NCBI GenBank assembly: GCA_947629945.1
Contig: CANRFR010000014.1
Span: 1 to 36,628 of the forward strand
Length of the DNA: 36,628 nt
Direction of reading: 5' to 3'
Origin: an uncultured Clostridia bacterium
GTDB taxonomy: Bacteria; Bacillota; Clostridia; Oscillospirales; Ruminococcaceae
Shown here piece after piece: positions 30,729-36,628 of the stretch. Position numbers and translations under genes: made by a program. Under the pieces are notes generated by a model that saw only the letters and a list, made by a program, of their open reading frames with translations, searched no databases and was not told the origin of the DNA. The first letter of the stretch is position 1. Every line of letters begins with the position of its first letter.

Positions 30729-30909
30729 TTAAGGCAACACCGCACAGAGATTGTCGTTCGATTGCGCAGACAGATTTTTCGTCAGATTGTACAAAGTGAG
30801 CGCTGCAAGGCTGACGCCTTGCAAGCGAACTTTGTGCAAGATGACGGAAAAGATGCAAGCAAGCGAATGACAAAGCCCGTAGGGCGGTCTTTGTGCGGTG
30901 CTGCCTTAA
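30729..30909. mobile_element. palindromic MITE-like element B
   Basis: A 181-base imperfect palindrome. The ends TTAAGGCAACACCGCACAGAG and CTTTGTGCGGTGCTGCCTTAA are inverted copies with two mismatches. The arms continue through TTGTAC/GTGCAA-type segments to a central GCAAGGC-TGAC-GCCTTGC hairpin. TTAA at each end may be the target duplication. No transposase is encoded. It fills most of the 330-base gap between the TIM-barrel gene and aroQ; nothing else was seen in that gap. Confidence 0.85.
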
Positions 30910-30988
30910 AGAGCGTTTCAGCGTACGTAAATCGAACGCGGCTAAACCACGCAGTGCTCGATTTGCTGTCTAAATTAAGGAGCTAAAA

Positions 30989-31429
30989 ATGAGAATTATG
31001 GTTATTAACGGTCCCAACCTCAATTTGTTGGGGGAGCGGGAACCGGCGGTCTACGGGGGAGAAACGCTGCAAAGTTTGAATATGCAGCTCTCGGAAAAGG
31101 CTGCGGGAATGGGTTATGATTTAGAGTTCTTCCAGTCGAACAGCGAGGGCGAAATAATAGACAGACTGCACGAGGCTCGGCTTGACTGCTCGGGAGTGAT
31201 ATTGAACGCGGGTGCGTATACGCATTACAGCTACGCGCTGCGCGACGCGATATCGGCGGTGAGAATTCCCGTGGTGGAGGTGCATATCAGCAACGTCGAC
31301 AGCCGCGAGGATTTTCGGCGCAACAGCGTGATAGCGCCGGTTTGTTTGGGGTCGATCTCGGGCTTCGGAAAGTACAGCTACGCATTGGCGCTGATCGCTT
31401 TGGACTATTATTTCGGTGAAAAGAAATGA
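30989..31429 (+). CDS. aroQ: type II 3-dehydroquinate dehydratase
   Basis: A 146-residue dodecameric enzyme of the shikimate pathway, converting 3-dehydroquinate to 3-dehydroshikimate. The N-terminus VINGPNLNLLGEREPAVYGG contains the flexible-loop Arg and catalytic Tyr22. NSEGEIID, ILNAGAYTHYSYALRDAI and the catalytic-His segment VEVHISNV follow, with the GFGKYSYALAL end. AAGGAGC precedes the ATG. Its stop overlaps the M24-family gene (ATGA). The order aroQ, M24 protein, efp equals yqhS-yqhT-efp of Bacillus. Confidence 0.97.
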   Translation: MRIMVINGPNLNLLGEREPAVYGGETLQSLNMQLSEKAAGMGYDLEFFQSNSEGEIIDRLHEARLDCSGVILNAGAYTHYSYALRDAISAVRIPVVEVHISNVDSREDFRRNSVIAPVCLGSISGFGKYSYALALIALDYYFGEKK

Positions 31430-32508
31430 CGGAGAATGTTGAGAAAACGGCGCTGGCGCGGCTTAAGGAACGATTGCCGAGCGATAATTCGGCGGCGCTT
31501 GTGATGTCGCCGCTGTCGCTGAGGTTTTTGTGCGGTTTCGATGTGGAAAGCGGTATACTGCTCGCTTCAAAGGAAGTGAGCACGATGTTTGTGCCGCAAA
31601 AATATGTCGGGCTGTATAAAAATAAAAGCACGGAACTTGAGATATCCGCTTTGGACAGCGGCGGGCAAATGCTGGATATTTTGATAAAGTACGGTATAAA
31701 ACGCGTTTATATCGAAGCAAACAAGATGACGGTCTCGGAATACAATGTGATCAAGGAGCAGCTCCACTACGCGCGGCTTGACGTTACAAACGCGCTTGAC
31801 AACGTTCTTCTGGAGCTTCGCTCGGTGAAAAGCGCGGAAGAACTTGCCGCCGTTACCAACGCGCAGAAAATATGCGACAGGGTCTATGACAGGCTGTTGG
31901 GTTCTCTGCGTCGCGGAATGTCCGAGCGGCAGATCGCTTCTATGCTGAGTTTTTATTTGATGAAGTTCGGCTCGGAGGGCGAAGCGGTTCCCATGACAGT
32001 GCTTTCGGGAGAGAACACGTCGGATCTGTCGCTGAAACCCGGAGAACGTCAGATAACCGACGGCGATTTGTTAATTTTGGAGTTCGGCGCGAGATGGCAC
32101 GGTTATTGCGCCAAAATGTGCCGAACCGTCGCTGTGGGCAATGTAGACCTAAAGCGCGAAAACGCTTACAACGCCGTTTCCTGCGCTATACAGGACGGCT
32201 TGAGGGCGCTGCGCACGGGGGTCGGCAGCAAGGTCGCCGACAGCGTGGCAAGGGCTACTTTGAACGCTTGGGACGTGGATAAGTACTGCGTCACGACCTT
32301 TGCACACGGCATAGGTTTGGAGCCTGTCGAGCCGCCTTATCTCGGACGGGGCGGCAGCGTTTCACTTAAAAGTTCTACGGCTCTGTTTGCAAAGGTCGGC
32401 GTTTCCGTTCCGGGACGTTACGGCGTCAAGATAGGAGATATGGCGGTGCTTACTGATATAGGCTGCACTAACCTCACAAAGGCTACAAAAAGCTTTGTGC
32501 ATATTTGA
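31426..32508 (+). CDS. M24 (Xaa-Pro peptidase-like) protein with degenerate metal site
   Basis: A 360-residue protein with the creatinase N-terminal domain (1-130) and a pita-bread M24B domain (140-360), the YqhT/PepQ-type layout. In active enzymes the metals are held by Asp, Asp, His, Glu, Glu. Here the first Asp is Glu219 (LEFGARWHGYC), the second is Lys230 (AKMCRT instead of SDMTRT), His294 is kept (AHGIGL), the first Glu is Lys323 (FAKVGV instead of TVEPGI) and the last Glu is Asp344 (LTDIG). The LPH and EVHE histidines are also absent. It is full length with an intact frame, so it is probably a non-catalytic relative rather than decay. It overlaps aroQ by 4 bases. Confidence 0.88.
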   Translation: MTENVEKTALARLKERLPSDNSAALVMSPLSLRFLCGFDVESGILLASKEVSTMFVPQKYVGLYKNKSTELEISALDSGGQMLDILIKYGIKRVYIEANKMTVSEYNVIKEQLHYARLDVTNALDNVLLELRSVKSAEELAAVTNAQKICDRVYDRLLGSLRRGMSERQIASMLSFYLMKFGSEGEAVPMTVLSGENTSDLSLKPGERQITDGDLLILEFGARWHGYCAKMCRTVAVGNVDLKRENAYNAVSCAIQDGLRALRTGVGSKVADSVARATLNAWDVDKYCVTTFAHGIGLEPVEPPYLGRGGSVSLKSSTALFAKVGVSVPGRYGVKIGDMAVLTDIGCTNLTKATKSFVHI

Positions 32509-32569
32509 ATGACCGCGGGAGAAATTTCGCATCGAGCGATTTGCGTTAAAGAGTGGGGCGGCTCGTCTC

Positions 32570-32632
32570 GGAGAGCGTTTTTCTCGCACTCCGCTCCTCG
32601 CTCCGCTCGTCGGGAGCACTCAAAAAACGCGT
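32570..32632. repeat. hairpin-rich repeat preceding the cloverleaf
   Basis: GCGTTTTT (about 32576) pairs with AAAAACGC (about 32630), enclosing a GCTCC/GGAGC hairpin and CTCCGCTC-type short repeats. It directly precedes the cloverleaf element and is probably part of the same composite repeat. GATTTGCGTT near 32540 and AACGCAAATT near 32775 may be its outer arms. Confidence 0.5.
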
Positions 32633-32633
32633 C

Positions 32634-32712
32634 GGTTCGCGGACAATTTTTGCTGCGCAAAAATTCGCCGCCGTTTGGCGGCGGTTCGCCTGTCGGCGAA
32701 CGTCCGCGAACC
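32634..32712. repeat. perfect four-way cloverleaf palindrome
   Basis: An 11-bp outer stem, GGTTCGCGGAC (32634-32644) with GTCCGCGAACC (32702-32712), encloses three perfect hairpins with no base between them. They are AATTTTTGC/GCAAAAATT with a 3-base loop (32645-32665), CGCCGCC/GGCGGCG with a 4-base loop (32666-32683) and GTTCGCC/GGCGAAC with a 4-base loop (32684-32701). Every base outside the loops is paired. It lacks tRNA landmarks. Confidence 0.9.
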
Positions 32713-32794
32713 CCGGGAGCGCCGTTGAAAGCGGACGAGCGGTAACGAGCGATAAACTTTTTGGCGAAAAACGCAAATTTCTTTAAAAAAGTAC

Positions 32795-32823
32795 TTGCAA
32801 AATAGGGAAGAATTTGTTACAAT
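32795..32823 (+). promoter_or_regulatory. promoter of efp
   Basis: TTGCAA (32795-32800) and TACAAT (32818-32823) are 17 bases apart, with TG one base before the -10. The transcript would begin near 32830 and carry a leader of about 225 bases containing element C. Confidence 0.65.
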
Positions 32824-32861
32824 ATATAATGAGGTTTGTATGGCTCCGAGTTGGGGGCATA

Positions 32862-33023
32862 AGAACCTGTCTTCAGAGGATTTGTGCGTGGATTTTCGAG
32901 CAAATTTTGCCGAGGACAAGGCAAAATTTCGCAGGCTTGCTGTCGCAAGTCAAGAAATTTTAACGCAGTCCTCGGTAAAATTTGCCGAAAAGACGCGTGC
33001 AATATCCTGTGAAGACAGGTTCT
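32862..33023. mobile_element. palindromic MITE-like element C in the efp leader
   Basis: A 162-base near-complete palindrome. AGAACCTGTCTTCA at the left end is perfectly inverted at the right end. Pairing continues inward (AGGAT, TTTTCG, GCAAATTTT, CCGAGGAC) to a central GCTTGC-TGTC-GCAAGT hairpin. It lies between the efp promoter and the efp ribosome site, so the RNA would fold into one long hairpin. No transposase or target duplication is seen. Confidence 0.8.
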
Positions 33024-33054
33024 AAATTAATGTAAAAAATTTTGGAGGTTCGCT

Positions 33055-33615
33055 ATGATAACAGCGGGAGATTTCAGAAACGGTATGACATTTGAAGAAG
33101 ACGGCAACGTAATGCAGATAATCGAGTTCCAGCACGTAAAGCCGGGCAAGGGCGCGGCGTTCGTTCGCACAAAGGTTAAGAACGTCATCACGGGAAGCGT
33201 GGTTGAAAAGACTTACAACCCGTCCGCAAAATTCCCGACGGCATTCGTTGAGAGAAAGGATATGGAGTATACCTATTCCGACGGAGAGTTGTATCACTTT
33301 ATGGATCAGGAAACTTACGAGGACGTTCCCGTAAACGCCGCTGACGTTGGAGACAACTTCAAATTCGTAAAGGAGAATATGGTGTGCAAGGTGCTCAGCT
33401 ATAAGGGCAAGGTTTTCGGCGTAGAGCCGCCTAACTTCGTTGAGCTTCAGGTAACTCAGACCGACCCGGGCTTCGCGGGTAACACGGCTACTAATGCTAC
33501 AAAGCCCGCAACTCTCGAAACGGGCGCGGAAATTCGAGTTCCGCTGTTTATCAACGAGGGCGAGCTTATCCGTATAGATACGCGCACGGGTGAGTATATG
33601 GAGCGCGTTAAGTAA
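33055..33615 (+). CDS. efp: translation elongation factor P
   Basis: A 186-residue three-domain beta-barrel factor that rescues ribosomes stalled at polyproline. Domain I carries the tip loop KPGKGAAF with Lys32, the position modified in other bacteria. Domains II (about 67-128) and III (130-186) show the EF-P signature [17 protein letters not shown] and the end [29 protein letters not shown] lies 6 bases before the ATG. It follows the aroQ and M24 genes but has its own promoter beyond the repeat cluster at 32,570-32,712. Confidence 0.97.
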   Translation: MITAGDFRNGMTFEEDGNVMQIIEFQHVKPGKGAAFVRTKVKNVITGSVVEKTYNPSAKFPTAFVERKDMEYTYSDGELYHFMDQETYEDVPVNAADVGDNFKFVKENMVCKVLSYKGKVFGVEPPNFVELQVTQTDPGFAGNTATNATKPATLETGAEIRVPLFINEGELIRIDTRTGEYMERVK

Positions 33616-33725
33616 CGCTGAAGAATGTACCGCACCGCAGGCGCAAGTTGCACTGAAAACGCTGCCGTAAGCGGCAATCGTTCAAATTGAAGATGTTGAA
33701 ATTTTAATGTGAATAGGGTGGTTTT

Positions 33726-34118
33726 ATGAGCAGTATAGGTGAAAAAGTATCGTATTTAAAAGGTCTCGCCGAGGGACTTAAATGCGACGACAAGATAGTA
33801 AACGGGATATTGGACGTTCTGGCGGATATCGCGGCGAACTTGGAAGAGGTGGACGAGGAGCTTGACGATGTGGCTTCCGTAATGACCGATTTGGAAGAGA
33901 GCGTTGCGGATATCGAGGACGACTTATATGGAGACGAGGACGACGATTACGACGGTATAGAAGATGATATCGCGGATATGTACGAGACCGTTTGCCCGAA
34001 TTGCGGCAACTCTATCCGTTTCGATTACGAGCAAGCAAACGCGGGCGGTATGGATTGTCCGAACTGCGGAAAGCGTTTGATTTTCGAGTTGGACGAGGAC
34101 GATTCGGACGAACTGTAA
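33726..34118 (+). CDS. CD1247-type acidic protein with C-terminal zinc ribbon
   Basis: A 130-residue protein. The N-terminus SIGEKVSYLKGLAEGLKCDD matches the CD1247 N-terminal domain found in Clostridia, usually next to efp. A helical, probably coiled-coil stretch (about 20-62) leads into a very acidic segment (DDLYGDEDDDYDGIEDD). The C-terminus is a two-knuckle zinc ribbon, CPNCGN and CPNCGK (about 90-115). It is cytoplasmic and of unknown function; the ribbon suggests nucleic-acid or protein binding. The ribosome site is weak (AGGGTGG). A terminator follows at 34125. Confidence 0.85.
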   Translation: MSSIGEKVSYLKGLAEGLKCDDKIVNGILDVLADIAANLEEVDEELDDVASVMTDLEESVADIEDDLYGDEDDDYDGIEDDIADMYETVCPNCGNSIRFDYEQANAGGMDCPNCGKRLIFELDEDDSDEL

Positions 34119-34124
34119 TTTTCA

Positions 34125-34162
34125 AAGCCCGTTCTCGAAACCGAGAAAGGGCTTAAATTTTA
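34125..34162 (+). terminator. terminator after the CD1247-type gene
   Basis: AAGCCC (34125-34130) pairs with GGGCTT (34149-34154), with CTCG/CGAG stacked inside, followed by AAATTTT. Confidence 0.75.
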
Positions 34163-34191
34163 CGTGCTTCAACCAAAACAAAGAACCGATA

Positions 34192-34388
34192 AATTGACAA
34201 TTGACAATGTACAGTGTATAGTTGACAGTGTATAGTTGACAGTTGACAGTTTCGGTTGCGCCTACGGCGCTTTATTTAGATTGTCTGCGTTTCGGTTCGC
34301 GTACAATCTAAAATAAGGCGGCGAAGCCGCACATTAACTGTCAATTGTACACTGTACACTGTCAACTGTCAACTATACACTGTCAATT
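34192..34388. repeat. 197-bp palindromic element E built from TTGACA/TGTCAA repeats
   Basis: The left arm is a run of short direct repeats (ATTGACA, GTATAGTTGACAGT twice). The right arm is their inverted copy (ACTGTCAACT, ATACACTGTCAATT). The centre has TATTTAGATTGT/ACAATCTAAAATA arms and small GC hairpins (GCGCCTACGGCGC, GCGGCGAAGCCGC). It ends 14 bases before hisC, so it covers that gene's 5' region. The many TTGACA hexamers could mimic -35 boxes. Confidence 0.85.
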
Positions 34389-34402
34389 ATTTTGGGGGTA
34401 AA

Positions 34403-35458
34403 ATGAGCTGGCGTGACAATATAATAAAAATAGAGCCTTACGTGGCGGGGGAACAGCCGAATAAGACGGACTTCATAAAGCTGAACGCAAACGAGAACCC
34501 CTATCCGCCGTCGCCGAGAGTTAAGGAAGCGGTGGCGAGGTTTGACACGGAGCACCTTAAGAAGTACCCGAGCGCGAACGCTGTTCCCTTGGTGAAAGCA
34601 ATTGCAAAGCGCGAGGGCTTGAAGCCCGAAAACGTGTTCGCGGGGAACGGTACCGACGACGTTTTGTCGCTGGCGTTCAGAGCGTTCTTTAATTCGGAAA
34701 AACCGATAATCTTTCCCGATATCACCTATTCGTTCAATACCGTGTGGTGCGATATTCTGAAAATTCCGTATGAGACCGTGCCCGTAGACGAAAACTTTAA
34801 CATCAGCGCCGAGGACTACGCACGGGAAAACGGCGGCGTGGTCATCGCGAACCCCAACGCTCCGACTTCTATAGGAAGAGATTTGACGTTTATTCGTGAA
34901 ATACTCGACTGTAACCGCGATTCCGTGGTTATAATAGATGAAGCGTATGTGGATTTTGGCGGTACGACAGCCGTGCCGCTGCTTAAAGAGTATGATAATC
35001 TGCTGATAACGCGGACGTTCTCAAAATCGCGAAGCCTTGCGGGTATGCGCTTGGGCTGGGCAATGGGAAGCGCGGAGCTTGTCGCGGCGCTTTATGCTAC
35101 TAAAGACAGTATGAACAGTTACCCTGTCGACAGCATAGCGCAGTCGGCGGGAGTGGCTTCAATAGAGGACGAGGATTATTTTCAATGCACGTTAAAGCGC
35201 GTTATCGCAACGCGCGAGCGTTTGACAAAAGAACTTCGCGCTATGGGATTTTCACTTCCCGACAGTCAAACGAATTTCGTGTTTGCCGCTCACCCGAAGT
35301 ACTACGCAAAGGAGATATTCGAGTATCTGAAAACCAAGGATATTTACGTGCGGTGGTTCAACAAACCGAGGATAGACAACTATCTGCGTATAACCATTGG
35401 CTCGGACGAGGAAACGGACGCTCTTATCGCGGCGCTCAAAGAGTTTGTAAAGCCGTAA
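34403..35458 (+). CDS. hisC: histidinol-phosphate aminotransferase
   Basis: A 351-residue PLP-dependent class II aminotransferase acting in histidine synthesis (and often able to use aromatic substrates). Motifs: LNANENPYPPSP, KYPSANAVPL, GNGTDDVL, IANPNAPTS, the Asp of IIDEAYVDF, and the Schiff-base Lys in TFSKSRSLAGMRLGW. The C-terminal NYLRITIGSDEE is typical. TTTGGGGGT lies 5 bases upstream of the ATG. No other his gene is in the window, so it is an orphan here. The next gene starts 5 bases after its stop. Confidence 0.95.
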   Translation: MSWRDNIIKIEPYVAGEQPNKTDFIKLNANENPYPPSPRVKEAVARFDTEHLKKYPSANAVPLVKAIAKREGLKPENVFAGNGTDDVLSLAFRAFFNSEKPIIFPDITYSFNTVWCDILKIPYETVPVDENFNISAEDYARENGGVVIANPNAPTSIGRDLTFIREILDCNRDSVVIIDEAYVDFGGTTAVPLLKEYDNLLITRTFSKSRSLAGMRLGWAMGSAELVAALYATKDSMNSYPVDSIAQSAGVASIEDEDYFQCTLKRVIATRERLTKELRAMGFSLPDSQTNFVFAAHPKYYAKEIFEYLKTKDIYVRWFNKPRIDNYLRITIGSDEETDALIAALKEFVKP

Positions 35459-35463
35459 GCGAA

Positions 35464-36060
35464 ATGGGAGACTTCGTTACTAAGCTGAAATACGGCAATA
35501 CTAACACGTTCTTCGTTCGCGGAACGCGCGGCGGTCTTTTGGTCGACACCGATTATGCGGGCACGCTTGGCGCTTTTTACAAGGAAATTAAAAGACACGG
35601 TATAGATTTAAGCGATATAACCTACGTTCTTGCGACGCACTTTCACCCCGACCACATCGGGCTTGTAGGCGGGCTTCAGGAGCATGATATCGGGCTTTTG
35701 CTTATGGAAACGCAAGTCGGGTATATCGGGTTTTCCGATAGTATTTTTGCGCGGGAGAAGCGGACGGACTATGTGCCCGTGAATCCCGATAAGGCGGTCA
35801 TTATAAAGTGTGCGGAGAGCAGAGAGTTTCTTCAAAGGCTCGGTATTGAGGGCGAGGTGGTTTCCACTCCCTGTCACTCACCCGACAGCGTTTCCTTGAT
35901 ATTGGACAACGGAACTTGTTTTGTCGGTGATTTGGAACCTATCGAGTATCTTGAGGCTTATGAGAGCAACCCAAAACTCAAAGCAGATTGGGAGCTGATT
36001 TTGAGCCGCGGGGCAAAAACCGTTCATTATGCTCACGCTAATGAAAGAGCGATTTTCTAA
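35464..36060 (+). CDS. metallo-beta-lactamase-fold hydrolase
   Basis: A 198-residue MBL-fold protein. The zinc motif HxHxDH is H59-F-H61-P-D63-H64 (THFHPDHIGLVGGL). The third His is in TPCHSPDSVS, the bridging Asp in CFVGDLEP and the last His in HYAHANE. Members include hydroxyacylglutathione hydrolases and quorum lactonases; the substrate is unknown. The ATG at 35464 is chosen because the protein then starts at the family-typical first strand (VTKLKYGNTNTFFVRG); a much longer frame upstream overlaps hisC and is not real. There is no obvious ribosome site, so translation is probably coupled to hisC. Confidence 0.88.
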   Translation: MGDFVTKLKYGNTNTFFVRGTRGGLLVDTDYAGTLGAFYKEIKRHGIDLSDITYVLATHFHPDHIGLVGGLQEHDIGLLLMETQVGYIGFSDSIFAREKRTDYVPVNPDKAVIIKCAESREFLQRLGIEGEVVSTPCHSPDSVSLILDNGTCFVGDLEPIEYLEAYESNPKLKADWELILSRGAKTVHYAHANERAIF

Positions 36061-36111
36061 AGTAAATTGCGCGGATAACCCGCGTGAAGATATTGAAACG
36101 GAGGTATTTTT

Positions 36112-36576
36112 ATGAAAACATTGAAGAAGCTTACGGCAGTGCTGTGCGCGGCGCTGTGTCTGCTGTTTACGGGGTGCGACGACGACAGCTTTGCGAAAAA
36201 CGAATACGACGACAATGCCAAAATCGCTTCTTCAAGCGACCGCTGTGTTAAAGTCAACGCCGTTATCAATAATCTGAACGGGAATTTTAAGTACTACACG
36301 GCGGAATTCAACGGGCGCGATACTATATGGACGGATTCGCTCGAGCGCGCGAGGAAAGTTACCGTGTCTGTTTCTATGTCGTTAGACAGCGGCAACGCTA
36401 AGGTGGTGTATATCAACCCCGACGACACCGTGACGGTTTTGGCTGAATGTAACTCCGAGCAAGGCAGAGTTTCTCAAAAGAACGTCGTTGAAATGCCCGA
36501 GGGCAAGAACAGGATAAAGGTCGTGGGCTACGATTGCGATAAGATGTCCATTGTCACGAGTTTTTACGGGTTGTAA
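36112..36576 (+). CDS. putative lipoprotein, 154 residues
   Basis: The first 21 residues form a lipoprotein signal peptide: basic start MKTLKK, hydrophobic core AVLCAALCLLFTG, and lipobox LFTGC with Cys22 as the lipidated residue. The mature part begins with an acidic linker (DDDSFAKNEYDD) and probably folds as a small beta-rich domain. It should be anchored on the outer face of the membrane. I do not recognise the family. AACGGAGG precedes the ATG by 9 bases. It is the last gene in the window; the final 50 bases are G-rich and show no feature. Confidence 0.8.
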   Translation: MKTLKKLTAVLCAALCLLFTGCDDDSFAKNEYDDNAKIASSSDRCVKVNAVINNLNGNFKYYTAEFNGRDTIWTDSLERARKVTVSVSMSLDSGNAKVVYINPDDTVTVLAECNSEQGRVSQKNVVEMPEGKNRIKVVGYDCDKMSIVTSFYGL

Positions 36577-36628
36577 GCGAACAATCCAGAGCGTTCCGAA
36601 GAGCGACGAGGGGGAGAGGGGCGAGGGA

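Noticed and set aside
30645-30986. 113-codon frame after the TIM-barrel gene
   Set aside because: It is read through element B, begins inside the upstream gene and has no ribosome site.
32634-32712. tRNA gene, because of the cloverleaf shape
   Set aside because: The outer stem is 11 bp, there is no TTCRANY T-loop, no 7-base anticodon loop and no variable region; loops are only 3-4 bases.
32509-32919. Several overlapping frames of 60-100 codons on both strands
   Set aside because: They run through palindromic repeat sequence, lack ribosome sites and have Arg/Ser-rich translations typical of shadows.
35185-35463. 93-codon N-terminal extension of the MBL-fold protein
   Set aside because: It overlaps hisC in another frame and has no family similarity; the ATG at 35464 gives the normal domain start.

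Overview
The window looks like a chromosomal segment of an anaerobic Gram-positive bacterium of the class Clostridia, probably a Ruminococcus-like member of the Oscillospirales. This is inferred from the class III (oxygen-sensitive) ribonucleotide reductase, formate-tetrahydrofolate ligase, consensus sigma-A promoters with 17-bp spacers, strong Shine-Dalgarno sites, a CD1247-type acidic zinc-ribbon protein after efp, and gene clusters matching the Bacillus/Clostridium yhbY-nadD-yqeK-rsfS and aroQ-yqhT-efp neighbourhoods. No tRNA, rRNA, CRISPR array or transposase gene was seen.

Left end (1-3,700, minus strand). The most unusual locus is a five-gene operon read leftward from a good promoter at about 3,450. 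It holds a 106-residue Cys-rich repeat peptide (nine 9-residue ACGxxDKPx units), a radical SAM/SPASM enzyme, a nitroreductase, a flavin-type oxidase domain fused to a two-cluster ferredoxin, and a zinc-type macrodomain gene broken by a deletion and frameshift. This matches the poorly characterised 'ACGX' RiPP-like system. A further leftward gene starts at the extreme left edge.

3,719-17,683 (plus strand). A type II topoisomerase pair (parE/parC-like) is followed by fhs, tsaE and tsaB. Next come rpiB-upp, a SUFU-domain protein with an in-frame coding-like tail after its stop, recQ, and nrdD-nrdG (anaerobic dNTP synthesis with its activase).

17,684-21,554 (mixed strands). This region has a perfect consensus promoter with a structured leader, a palindromic mobile-like element, a TetR regulator, a DUF3810 membrane metallopeptidase-like protein on the minus strand, an unrecognised 194-residue protein, and a HAD phosphatase on the minus strand with an operator-like promoter.

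21,833-36,576 (plus strand). A class A penicillin-binding protein and ftsY are followed by rdgB, yhbY, nadD, yqeK and rsfS. Then come rpsU (only 57 residues), a 60-residue small protein, yqeG, a TIM-barrel endonuclease-IV-like protein, aroQ, and an M24 'peptidase' that has lost most metal ligands. The last genes are efp, a CD1247-like protein, hisC, a metallo-beta-lactamase-fold hydrolase and a small lipoprotein.

A second theme is the density of large intergenic inverted-repeat elements. They lie at 17,893-18,051, 20,224-20,284, 30,729-30,909, 32,634-32,712 (a perfect four-way cloverleaf), 32,862-33,023 (inside the efp leader) and 34,192-34,388. They look like MITE/REP-type elements; two unrelated-looking ones share the same central GCAAGGC/GCCTTGC hairpin.
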